Positions 17,401-26,000 of a DNA stretch of 64,000 bases are shown in pieces; within the stretch, counting starts at the first letter, position 1; each line of letters begins with the position of its first letter. This DNA comes from VAZQ01 sp963758945 (lineage in GTDB: Bacteria; Pseudomonadota; Alphaproteobacteria; Rhizobiales; Xanthobacteraceae). The position numbers and the translations under genes were made by a program. The DNA lies in contig CAVWXY010000001.1 of NCBI GenBank assembly GCA_963758945.1, positions 1 through 64,000 on the forward strand. The letters are read 5' to 3'. The notes beneath the pieces were generated by a model, which searched no databases, was not told where the DNA came from, and was given only the letters and a program-made list of their open reading frames with translations.

Positions 17401-18213
17401 GGCGGCGAGTTGGTCGACGCGTATAGTCCGTGCAAATCGTCTGGCGCTTCGGCTGATAGGACCGAGCCCTGTCGCCGCGGTCTTTGGGAGCGAGCCATGG
17501 CGCGAGTGTGGCACCCGTCGCCAGCCCGCAGAATGACCGAAGTCCACGCCACCCTACGCTGCCATCTCCACCTGCGTCGCACCGGGAGCGATGTCGCTCA
17601 CGGAAACCCATGATCGCTTGGCGGCAAACGGCCGGGCCGCGGCAGGCCGGTCAAGGCCGCAAGCCGGCAAAGCCGGGCGCGCGCAGCGCGAGCCTTGACG
17701 GGCCTGCGGCGGTCCGGCAGTGGCTCGCTCCAAGCGTATCGTGGCTCCGCGGGGCCGACGAGGTGCGAGAATCAATGATCTTGTACAGCTTTGCGCAACG
17801 TCGCGGGCTGCGAGCCAAGAGCGCACCTCGTTGCAATAATCTGATCCTATTGCCTTCTTCCACTCACCGACCGGAGCGCACCTCGCGCCTTTTATCTTGC
17901 CATGCTCGGTCGGCGGGCTGCGCCTCGCCAGTCTCGCACAATTCTTCGCTAAGTTGCGATCTGACAAGAACCAGGCGAAGCGCTCAGGCAGCAGTTTCTG
18001 TGCAGACTCATTGCAGCCGCTATGTCGACTCTTCGGCGGGCCGCACGTGCGTCATCTTCGCCAAATGGACCGAAGCCAGGACGCAGGAGCTGCATCGGCT
18101 GTGCCCGTTGTTTGCTAATCGAACGCAGGAAGACGGCAAGCAGACGGGTCGCGGTCAGGCACACATCCCGGCATCACATGCGCTGACTGGTCAGCTTCTC
18201 AGACTGCAATGGC
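17401..18213. other. No gene; contains GTCAAGG hairpin, copy C (17642-17707)
   Basis: Hairpin arms GCAGGCCGGTCAAGG and CCTTGACGGGCCTGC differ by one base and belong to the family seen at 291-360 and 1801-1853. The loop holds AAGCCGGCAAAGCCGG and alternating CG. The rest shows no ORF with coding character. Confidence 0.5.
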
Positions 18214-18591
18214 TCATGGCACGGCCGCAACCACCATAACTTCAACGAGCATCCCAGGTCGCCAAAAGTCGGTCGTGAGGCAAGCCCGCGCCGGAGGGTT
18301 TGCCGGATCGACCCACTCGTTCCAAACAGAATTGTGATCTTCGAACAGACGCATGTCGGCGATCCAGACCTGGGCGCTTAGTAGCTGTGATTTGTCGGTT
18401 CCCGCGAGGTTGAGAAGCTCATCGACGCGTCGCAGCACTTGAGCAGTCTGCGTTTTGATATCGCCGACAATCGGGTTGGGGGTGATGCCGGCGAAATAGG
18501 CGACGTCGCCGTGAACGACTGCCTGGCTGATGATCGGCTGACCGCGATTCTCGTCTGATATCTTTCTAATTTCGTGGCGTATGATCGACAT
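18214..18591 (-). CDS. RidA/YjgF-family protein
   Basis: 125 residues from MSIIRHEIRKISDENRGQPI. RidA core: AVVHGDVAYFAGITPNP, then a central helix TAQVLRRVDELLNLAGTDKS, WIADMRLFEDHNSVWNEWVD and NPPARACLTTDFWRPGMLVE, with the conserved Arg of PPARAC that binds the substrate carboxylate. Likely imine/enamine deaminase or a paralogue, cytosolic trimer. Lies 95 bases downstream of the quinone oxidoreductase gene on the same strand, probably co-transcribed. Confidence 0.88.
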   Translation of the reverse strand: MSIIRHEIRKISDENRGQPIISQAVVHGDVAYFAGITPNPIVGDIKTQTAQVLRRVDELLNLAGTDKSQLLSAQVWIADMRLFEDHNSVWNEWVDPANPPARACLTTDFWRPGMLVEVMVVAAVP

Positions 18592-18686
18592 GATATTCCC
18601 TTTCTGTGGATTGAGTGCCTCGGGAGGCGGTCGTGACGTCATCACCAAAGCGGCTGAAGGCGTTTCGCCAGCCTTTTTGGGGCCGC

Positions 18687-19688
18687 TTACTCGAACGGAA
18701 GCATGACGATCGCGCCCGTTGTCTTGCGTCCGCCGATGAATTTGTGCGCGGCTGCAGCCTCCCGAAGCGGAAAGGTTTTGACAACGTTGCTCGCTACCAC
18801 CCCCTGTGCGACGGCATCGAACAGCGATTTTGCTCCGGCGTCGATTTCGCTTCGGTTCGACATGTAATGCGAAAGCACGGGTCGGGTGATAAAAAGTGAC
18901 CCGCGAACGCCCAGATCTTCGATGAGGTTGATCGGATCGGGAACGCCTGACGCCTGGCCGTAAGCTGCGCATATACCGACCAGCCGCAGGCAGTCGAGTG
19001 ACCTTTGCAGCGTGTCCTTACCGATCGACTCATAGACAACGTCTACGCCTTTTCCGTCCGTAATCTTACGGGTGACAGCTACGAAGTCTTCGGTCGAGTA
19101 ATTGATAACGTAATGACAACCGAGATTTCGAGCGATCTCGGCCTTCGCGTCGGTACTAACGGTACCGATCACAGTGGCTCCGAGATGCCGCGCCCAAGGA
19201 CAAAGGATATGGCCCATGCCGCCAGCAGCCGCGTGGATCAGAATATAATCTCCCGGTTGCACCTTGTGCGTTCGATGCAGGAGATATTGCGCGGTCATCC
19301 CCTTCAGGATTAGTCCTGCCAGTTGGACGTCATCCAATGGCAAGTCCTCTGGAACCTTGATCAACTTGTCAGCCGGGTAAAGGCGCTCCTGACTATAGGC
19401 GCCGAGTGGGGGAAGGCAGGTGCAAACTCGTTCGCCGACAGAGAACCCGGTGACGCCAGGACCCAGCTCCTCGATCTCGCCAACTCCTTCGAAACCGATG
19501 ACAACCGGTGGATCGCCCACGATCATCGGGTGTGGGATACCTGCTCGATGGTACGTGTCAGCGAAATTCACGCCGACGGCCGTGCTGCGAAGACGTACCT
19601 GGCCGCGCCCGGGAGACCCGACCTTGATCTCCTCCCACACGAAGTTGTCGGGTGCGCCTTTCTTGTAGATTACCGCCGCCATTCCCAT
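18687..19688 (-). CDS. NADPH:quinone oxidoreductase (zinc-less MDR family)
   Basis: 333 residues; start chosen for AGGAGG eight bases upstream. GroES-like N-terminal domain (VGVNFADTYHRAGI, PPVVIGFEGVGEIEELGPGV) and a Rossmann domain with AAAGGMGHILCPWARHLGA in place of the usual AAAGGVG. No structural or catalytic zinc cysteines, as expected for QOR. Predicted to reduce quinones or enones with NADPH. Divergently transcribed from the ArsR-type regulator gene. Confidence 0.9.
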   Translation of the reverse strand: MGMAAVIYKKGAPDNFVWEEIKVGSPGRGQVRLRSTAVGVNFADTYHRAGIPHPMIVGDPPVVIGFEGVGEIEELGPGVTGFSVGERVCTCLPPLGAYSQERLYPADKLIKVPEDLPLDDVQLAGLILKGMTAQYLLHRTHKVQPGDYILIHAAAGGMGHILCPWARHLGATVIGTVSTDAKAEIARNLGCHYVINYSTEDFVAVTRKITDGKGVDVVYESIGKDTLQRSLDCLRLVGICAAYGQASGVPDPINLIEDLGVRGSLFITRPVLSHYMSNRSEIDAGAKSLFDAVAQGVVASNVVKTFPLREAAAAHKFIGGRKTTGAIVMLPFE

Positions 19689-19811
19689 GATGCGTTCCTC
19701 CTGTTACAGCCATTCTTGCTGCGGGGTTCGCAATTGTCTCGCGCGAACAGTTTGGCCCATGCCGAACTGTCTTCGATTGATATGCTTCCGGTATCAGCGA
19801 TAGGGTTAGAG

Positions 19812-20555
19812 ATGGTCGCGGCGGCAAATCTGGTGGAGGTGGCCGCTCTCGTGGGTGACACTGCGCGAGCGACGATGCTTAACGCCCTTATGGGCGGCCA
19901 GTCGCTGACGGCCACTGAGCTTGCTTACTGCGCCCATGTCTCTCGCTCGACGGCGAGTGGCCACCTGAGCAAGCTGGTTGCCGCGCGGCTCTTGACTGTC
20001 ATTCGCGACCGCCGCTTCAGCTATTATCGGATCGCGTCCCCGTTGGTCGCGACAATGCTGGAGAGCATGAAGGTCGTCGCCGCCATAGAGGTGCCACCCC
20101 GCCGTCATCCGCGGTCAGCAAACGACGAGGCACTCCGTTTTGCCCGAAGTTGCTACGATCACCTGGCTGGCCAGGTAGGGGTCGCTGTTACCGATGCACT
20201 TGTGGCCATGGGGCACATCGTGCTCACCGATGAAGGCGGTGAGGTCACGTCTTCGGGTGGGCATTTCCTTTCCGCGTTCGGCGCTGATCTGAGGCCGCGG
20301 ACTCGGCGAATTTTCTGCCAGCCTTGTCTCGACTGGAGCGAGCGTCGTTATCACCTCAAGGGACTCGTCGGAGCTCGGATTCTGGACCGTCTATTGGAGC
20401 TCGGATGGCTCAAATGCGTGTCGGACAGCCGTGCACTCCAACTAACGTCGTCTGGAAAGGCGGGCTTGTCCGAAACCTTCCAGATCGAGATCAACAACGA
20501 GGGCGTGCTAACCTGTCGATTATGCGACCCACGACGACTGACAGCTTTAGGCTGA
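19812..20555 (+). CDS. ArsR-family winged-helix transcriptional regulator
   Basis: 247 residues from MVAAANLVEVAALVGDTARA; a start at 19782 adding ten residues is also possible. HTH_20-type domain at about residues 5-85 (ARATMLNALMGGQSLTATEL, HVSRSTASGHLSKLVAARLL, DRRFSYYRIAS). The C-terminal half has Cys-containing CQPCLDWSERRYHLKGLVG, typical of larger ArsR regulators. Its divergent position suggests it controls the quinone oxidoreductase and RidA genes, perhaps sensing an electrophile. Confidence 0.85.
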   Translation: MVAAANLVEVAALVGDTARATMLNALMGGQSLTATELAYCAHVSRSTASGHLSKLVAARLLTVIRDRRFSYYRIASPLVATMLESMKVVAAIEVPPRRHPRSANDEALRFARSCYDHLAGQVGVAVTDALVAMGHIVLTDEGGEVTSSGGHFLSAFGADLRPRTRRIFCQPCLDWSERRYHLKGLVGARILDRLLELGWLKCVSDSRALQLTSSGKAGLSETFQIEINNEGVLTCRLCDPRRLTALG

Positions 20556-20772
20556 GCGAAGCGTCATCTCGCGAGAAAGGTTGCTGTTTTTCTTGCAGTG
20601 CGAAGTGAAGCGTTTGGCACATCGCGTCGATCCCGGGATTGAGCGACAGGACCGCTATCGAAGGGTAACCGGACCACCCTGCGAAATCGGGGACACAGCC
20701 GCCGATGAGGCGTAGTGCAAAATCGCAGGCCGCCGCAGATTAGCCGATTGGAGCGCGTGGCGGATTGCGGCA
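20556..20772. other. No gene seen
   Basis: About 215 bases after the ArsR stop with no supported feature. Confidence 0.4.
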
Positions 20773-20832
20773 TCATAGCGCCACGGCGAACGAGTAGTGC
20801 CCATCTTCATCGACCGTGGCGCGCCACTTCGG
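20773..20832 (+). repeat. TA-flanking direct repeat, copy 1
   Basis: TCATAGCGCCACGGCGAACG ... GTAGTGCCCATCTTCATCGA ... GGCGCGCCACTTCGG. Copies at 21743 and 22670 lie in the same orientation. Read on the minus strand it encodes a peptide end RATVDEDGHYSFAVAL-stop, preceded by sequence resembling the serine-recombinase 3' terminus (AAAACGGCGGCTTTCGGCG at about 20845-20863). It bounds the first HigBA pair on its 5' side. Confidence 0.75.
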
Positions 20833-20936
20833 AATTCGCTATTGGCGCCGAAAGCCGCCGTTTTCACGCGTGATCAGGCGTCAGGATTTGATGGCTCCGA
20901 CCGCCCAGGTCAAACCTTGACGGAAGAACGCGCCGC

Positions 20937-21314
20937 TTACGCCGCGCTCTTTCGGCTCGGACGGATCAGCACATCTGCCGAGATGCCGAGGCGCTCGTGC
21001 AAGCGGCGGATCATCGCGATCGATAGTCCGCGCTTTCGATTCAGAACCTCGGCGATGCGGGTGCGCGTGCCGATGATTTCCTCCAGGTCCCGCCGCGTGA
21101 GCCCCTGCTGCTCCATACGAAACTTGATGGCCTCGACGGGATCCGGCGGATCCATCGGATAGTGTTCCGTTTCATAAGCGTCGACGAGGGTCGCGAGCAC
21201 ATCCAGCCGGTCACCCTCAGTGGTTCCTGCCTTCGCGCCCCAAAGGCGCTCCACTTCCTTGAGCGCTGCCTCATAGTCCCGCTTTGTCCGGATCGGCCTT
21301 ACCTCAGCCGTCAT
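20937..21314 (-). CDS. higA: HigA-type antitoxin (XRE-like HTH)
   Basis: 125 residues. N-terminal half MTAEVRPIRTKRDYEAALKE and YETEHYPMDPPDPVEAIKFR, then the HTH at about residues 70-115: QQGLTRRDLEEIIGTRTRIA and RKRGLSIAMIRRLHERLGIS. This architecture is that of HigA partners of RelE-superfamily HigB toxins. The start lies 11 bases inside the end of higB, giving the toxin-first order typical of higBA. Expected to neutralise HigB and repress the operon. Confidence 0.88.
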   Translation of the reverse strand: MTAEVRPIRTKRDYEAALKEVERLWGAKAGTTEGDRLDVLATLVDAYETEHYPMDPPDPVEAIKFRMEQQGLTRRDLEEIIGTRTRIAEVLNRKRGLSIAMIRRLHERLGISADVLIRPSRKSAA

Positions 21315-21630
21315 GCTGCACCTCTTTCACATCGATCTTGTCGTAGTTCCTGTGCGTACCGATCCACTTGATCCATACGATGCTCTTCTCGAAGTCGATG
21401 GCTACGACCAGCCGATAATCGTTCCCTTTGATGTTGAAGACGATCCGGTCGGCCGAGACGATGCTCGCGGTCGCGTAGCTGCGCTTTACATCTGCCGCGC
21501 TCGACCATCGCGCCTTTTTGACTTCGTCGAACCAAGCGTCGAGGGCCGCCTTTAGCGCCCCGTGATTCTTGTATCCCCGGCGTCCCTCGACGAATTCTCG
21601 CAAAGTGCGCCGGGCAATGATCCGCATCAT
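21304..21630 (-). CDS. higB: HigB-type toxin (mRNA interferase)
   Basis: 108 residues from MMRIIARRTLREFVEGRRGY. HigB_toxin fold: ALKAALDAWFDEVKKARWSS, DVKRSYATASIVSADRIVFN, IKGNDYRLVVAIDFEKSIVW and the C-terminal GTHRNYDKID with its conserved His and Tyr. Such toxins cleave translated mRNA on the ribosome. First gene of the pair; appears intact. It lies between repeat copies 1 and 2. Confidence 0.9.
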   Translation of the reverse strand: MMRIIARRTLREFVEGRRGYKNHGALKAALDAWFDEVKKARWSSAADVKRSYATASIVSADRIVFNIKGNDYRLVVAIDFEKSIVWIKWIGTHRNYDKIDVKEVQHDG

Positions 21631-21742
21631 TAAAACCTTATCATGCGCCCAAATTGGGCGCAAGCCCGCACAACGCGCTGGAGTGCAAGTTTGGAAAGAA
21701 CGGGAGGCGCCTGCGCGCCACGGCGAGAAACCGGCGGCGCAA

Positions 21743-21801
21743 TCATAGCGCTACGGCGAAACAATAGTGCCCATCTTCATCGGCCGTGGCGCGCCACTTC
21801 G
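21743..21801 (+). repeat. TA-flanking direct repeat, copy 2
   Basis: TCATAGCGCTACGGCGAAAC ... GGCCGTGGCGCGCCACTTCG; differs from copies 1 and 3 at only a few positions. Lies between the two divergent HigBA pairs. Confidence 0.75.
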
Positions 21802-21898
21802 CCAGAACACGCTACGGCAACCGCGAGGCGCCGGTCACCCGATCCTGCGCACCGGGCGGCCACTTCCAATTTTTGGAAATCCGTGCTATCCATGAACA

Positions 21899-22210
21899 AT
21901 GATCGTCATTGGCACGGGCGTGGTCGAAAGCTATCTGACCGATCACGCCGGCCATAAGGGCATCAAGGTCGCGCGATCGCAATATCAGGCTTGGCTCGAC
22001 ATCGTGACCCGCGCCAATTGGCGCACTCCGGAGGATGTCAAGGCGTCGTATCCGAAAGCGAGCATTCTCAAGGCCGGCCGAGTTGTATTCAACATCAAGG
22101 GCAACGACTACCGATTGGTAGCGGCCGTCCAATATCGGGCAGGAGCCCTCGCGATCCGGTTCTTCGGCAGCCATGCAGAGTACGACAGGATTGATGCGGA
22201 GATCGTGTGA
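21899..22210 (+). CDS. higB: HigB-type toxin, second copy
   Basis: 103 residues, MIVIGTGVVESYLTDHAGHK. Same fold as the toxin at 21304-21630 (VFNIKGNDYRLVAAVQY shared almost word for word; C-terminal FGSHAEYDRID) but otherwise clearly divergent, so not a recent duplicate. Stop overlaps the following antitoxin ATG by one base (TGATG). Transcribed away from the first pair. Confidence 0.9.
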   Translation: MIVIGTGVVESYLTDHAGHKGIKVARSQYQAWLDIVTRANWRTPEDVKASYPKASILKAGRVVFNIKGNDYRLVAAVQYRAGALAIRFFGSHAEYDRIDAEIV

Positions 22211-22605
22211 TGGATGTGACACTGATCGTGATCGACAGCGACGCGGAACTTGTGCGCGCTCGAGCCCTCGTTGACCGGCTGTGGGACTCGCAAGACCCGG
22301 CTGATATCGCTCGGCTTCAGGCGCAAGCGCGTCTGCTCGCCGCCTATGAGGAGAGCAAGTGGCCGCGGCGGCCGCCGAGCACGGCAGAGCTGATCCGACA
22401 CCTCATGGATCAGCACGGACTCACGCGAGAGGACATGGTCCCGCTCCTCGGAACACCGAGCCGGGTGAGCGAAGTCCTGCGGGGCAAGAAACAGCTGAGC
22501 ATGGCAATGGTGCAGCGTCTGCGTGCGCGATTCCGTGTGCCAGCGGACCTTCTCATTCCGCCGCCCAAGGAGGCGCGGCGCCTGTCGAAGCGGGCGGCAG
22601 CCTGA
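22210..22605 (+). CDS. higA: HigA-type antitoxin, second copy
   Basis: 131 residues from the ATG at 22210 (a GTG at 22207 is possible). N-terminal VTLIVIDSDAELVRARALVD and ESKWPRRPPSTAELIRHLMD, then HTH QHGLTREDMVPLLGTPSRVS and GKKQLSMAMVQRLRARFRVP. Same architecture as the antitoxin at 20937-21314. Coupled to higB by a one-base overlap. Confidence 0.88.
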   Translation: MDVTLIVIDSDAELVRARALVDRLWDSQDPADIARLQAQARLLAAYEESKWPRRPPSTAELIRHLMDQHGLTREDMVPLLGTPSRVSEVLRGKKQLSMAMVQRLRARFRVPADLLIPPPKEARRLSKRAAA

Positions 22606-22669
22606 CGCGCAGTGCCTCCGACGGCCCGCGGGCGCACCAGCGCGGCTTATCGCAGGCCCGGACGGTCCG

Positions 22670-22723
22670 TCATAGCGCCACGGCGAAGCAGTAGTGCCCA
22701 TCTTCATCGACCGTGGCGCGCCA
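22670..22723 (+). repeat. TA-flanking direct repeat, copy 3
   Basis: TCATAGCGCCACGGCGAAGC ... TCGACCGTGGCGCGCCA. Only two or three positions differ from copy 1. Downstream the minus strand reads FVPYGGIWRATVDEDGHYCF, i.e. it continues from a serine-recombinase-like SFVP segment into the repeat-encoded C-terminus. Confidence 0.75.
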
Positions 22724-22744
22724 AATTCCACCATACGGAACAAA

Positions 22745-23005
22745 ACTGCGAACCCCACTACTCCGCCCGCGTCGCCCGAGCACGGCGAGCTTCCTGCGCC
22801 CGCACCGAGCGAAGCAATGGCCTTCAAGAGTTTGAGCCGTACCTCCAGCGGAAAACCCAGCTCGCGGAGACGATCCTGCGCGAGATCGTGCAGGACCGTC
22901 TCGTCGGTTCTCGCCGAATGTCGCCTCAAACTGTTCGAAGCCAAGGCTCCGCGGCCAACCCGCGAGTTCGGTGACGGCGCCCAACCTCCACCGCTGCGAC
23001 ATCAT
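22745..23005 (-). pseudogene. SAM-domain N-terminus of a second adenylate-cyclase-like gene
   Basis: From MMSQRWRLGAVTELAGWPRS and LGFEQFEATFGEN the frame shifts to DETVLHDLAQDRLRELGFPL and EVRLKLLKAIASLGAGAG. This is the SAM-domain head found on large cyclase-AAA proteins, like the intact gene at 23091-26429 (which starts MNVGNWLRSLGLGQYEGTFN). Only the head survives; the recombinase-end/repeat module abuts it at about 22745. Confidence 0.7.
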
Positions 23006-23090
23006 CCGGCCGAAACCGCGTGTCCAGAGACTGCGTTTGCAATATGACCCGCTCGGGGTCGGATGCGGTCCGCAGCGGTGACGGTGTCCG

Positions 23091-26000
23091 TCAATGCGGA
23101 TGCGCGGACAGCATTGCGCGGGCGAGCGCAAGTTGCGCAGGGCCATCGTTCTCGCCGAACGCACCGACGACCTCTCGCAGAGGCGCGATGCCGCGCTCGG
23201 GCCGGCCCACCGCAGCCCAGGCGCGCGCCAGGCTGACGGCTGCCGCCAATTGAAAGGCGCGCGCCTGCTGCTGCTTCGCCGCCGCGATGGCGGTTTCGAG
23301 CTCGCGCACGGCTGCATCGAAATCGCCGGGGTCGAGACGAAGCAGGCATTCGCCGCGCAGCCGATGGATTTCCGGCACATAGAGACCGACGCCCGGCTCG
23401 GTCACCGTCTTCAGCACGCCGTCCAACAGCTCCAGCGCCCCCGCCGCCCACCCCGCTTCAAGCCGGACACCCGCGAGCAGTCCGGTGTAGTAAACGGGGA
23501 TCGGCCCCATGACCGAGACGCGCGGGAATTCGGACTCCATCGCCTGCAACCCGGCATCGAGCCCGGCCCCGCAAGCGCCTGCCCATGCGGACATGAAGCT
23601 CGCGATCGAGCGTTGCACAGGCAAATCGAACTTGTCCGCGAGCTCCGTCATTTGCGACGCCAAGCGCATGACGGCGTCCCGGTCGCCGATCATCTGGTAG
23701 GCCGTCAACGCGTTCATGATCGCGAAGGTTACGCTCGGCGGCTGATTGAGTTTTCTCGACAGCGCGATGCCTTGCTCGACACGGTCTGCTGCCTCGCGCG
23801 GGCTACCTGACTGCGCGAAAGCCAAACCGCTAACGGTATGAGCGCAAACTCCGGGATCGTGCCCGCCGAATTCGGCGCCGAGCGGGCTGTGGCGCGCAGG
23901 ATCGTAGAGCTCGAGGCCCTCGCGGGCGCCAGCGAGAGTGCCCGCCACATCGCCGCGGAAAAATGCCGTCGACCAGCGGCAATGGATGGCTTCGAGAAAC
24001 AGATTCTCGTCGCCCGACCGCTGTGCAAGTGCGACCAGCTCTTCCGCACGATCGCGCGCGATGTCGGTTCTGCGGTTCAAATTGGCGCAAAACCACAATC
24101 CCCAGAGCGCCTTGAACAACCCTGGTTCGTTACCCAGCGATTTTGCGAGGTCGTAAGCGCGTCGGTAGATCTGCTCGACATCGTCGCTTCGCATGCCCCT
24201 TAAAATCAGGACGGCCGGCCCTTGCTTGAGCAGGACCGCGAGCTCGCGCTGGCTGCGCTCCGTCGACGCCGCCAGCCGATCCAGCTGCGCAAGCGCTGCG
24301 CTGAAATGCGCGACCGCCTCGGCGTAGGCCGAGCGGGCCACCGCGCGATCGCCGGCACCTTCCAGATAACGCGACGCAGGCCCGGCGAGATCGGCGCGGC
24401 TGAAATGATGCGCCAGGATTTCCGGCTCGGCCTGGGCCACATCGGCAAACTGGCTCTCGAGCGCCTCGGCGATACGGGCGTGAAGCGCGCGGCGTGGCTC
24501 GCGCAGCAGCATGCCGTAGGCGGCGTCCTGCACCAGCGCATGGTTGAACAGGTAGCTCGCGTACGGCAGCACGCCCTGCCGCGACAGCAAGCCGGCCTGG
24601 ACGAGACGGTCGAGCGCCGCGTCGAGCTCCGCGTCGGGCTTGCGCGCGACGGCGGCGAGCAGCGCATGAGAGAATTCCCGGCCGATTGCGGCGCCGATCT
24701 GCATCACCTCCTTGCCGGGACCGAGCCGGTCGAGGCGGGCCATGAGCGATGCGTGCAGGCTCGCGGGGACCGCCAGCGCAGAGGATGGAACCGCAGCGGC
24801 GGTCCGCAGCGCTTCGCCGTCGCTGTCCGCCTCCAAGATCGCCTTCGTCATCTCCTCCACGAACAGCGGGATTCCGTCGGTGCGCTCGATGATGTCTTGC
24901 CGGATGCTCGCCGGCAGCGGCTTGTTGCCCACGACCCTGTCGATCATGGCGCCGACGTCGCGCTGCGCCAGCCGGTTGAGGGTCAGGGCCGTCACGTGCG
25001 GCCGCCCGATCCAGGGCGCATTGAACTCCGGCCGGAACATCACGATCAGCAGCACGGGGAGGGTCGCAATGCGGTCCACGGCACGGCCGAACAGCTCGAG
25101 ACTCGTGGGATCGGTCCAGTGCGCGTCCTCGAAGATCATCAGGACCGGACTTTGCCGTGTCAGCGCCTCCATTTGCGCCACGAGCGCCTGAAGCGTTCTT
25201 TGCCGGCGCTGCGGCGGGCCAAGCTCGAGCGTGGGATAGCGTCCGTCGTTCGGGAGCGACAGCAGTTCGGCAAAGAGCGCGGCGTCCTCGGTCGAGGTCG
25301 CGGTCTGCGCGAGCAGGGCGTCGAGCTTGTCGAGCCGAGCTCGCGGCGTGTCGTCGTGCGCGAGCCCCGCGGCACGCTCGATCTGGATGATAACCGGGTG
25401 CAGTGCGCTGTCCGTGTGCTGCGGTGAGCAGAAATAGCACAGCCGCGTGTGCGCGATGCCGGCGAGGCGTTCCATCAGCGCCGCCGAAAGCCGCGATTTT
25501 CCGATACCGGCTTCGCCGGAGAACAGAACGACCTGGCCTTCGCCGCTCTCCGCCCGCGACCAGCGCCGCTGCAGCAATTCGAATTCTTCTTCGCGCCCGA
25601 CCAGCGCGGTCAGGCTGGCCGCGCGCAGCGCCTCGAAGCGGCTTGCCACCGCGCTCGCTCGTAGCGCCGCCCAGGCCCGCACCGGCCCGTCGATGCCTTT
25701 GAGGTTCCTGGCCCCGAGGTCTTCAAGCTCGAAGAGATGGCCGAGAAGCCTGCGCGTGCCCTCCGCGATGACGACCGTATCCGCCTCGGCGATCCCCTGC
25801 AGGCGCGCCGCAAGGTTCGGAGTCTCGCCGACGATGCCGCGCTCCTGGGCATCCCCCGATCCGACGAGGTCGCCAACCACGACCATCCCGGTCGCAATGC
25901 CGACTCGCACCTGCAAGGGCGAGCCGGCCGGGGTCGCGAGCTTGGGCACGGCCGCGACGAGGGCGAGCCCGGCCTGCACGGCGCGCTCGGCATCATGCTC

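Noticed and set aside
20773..22723. Integron attC sites
   Set aside because: The repeats lack the inverted R/L core-site structure and no IntI-type integrase is present; spacing and the recombinase-like 3' end point elsewhere.
24222..25427. 401-residue open frame on the plus strand
   Set aside because: Mirror of the cyclase-AAA gene; low-complexity and domain-free.
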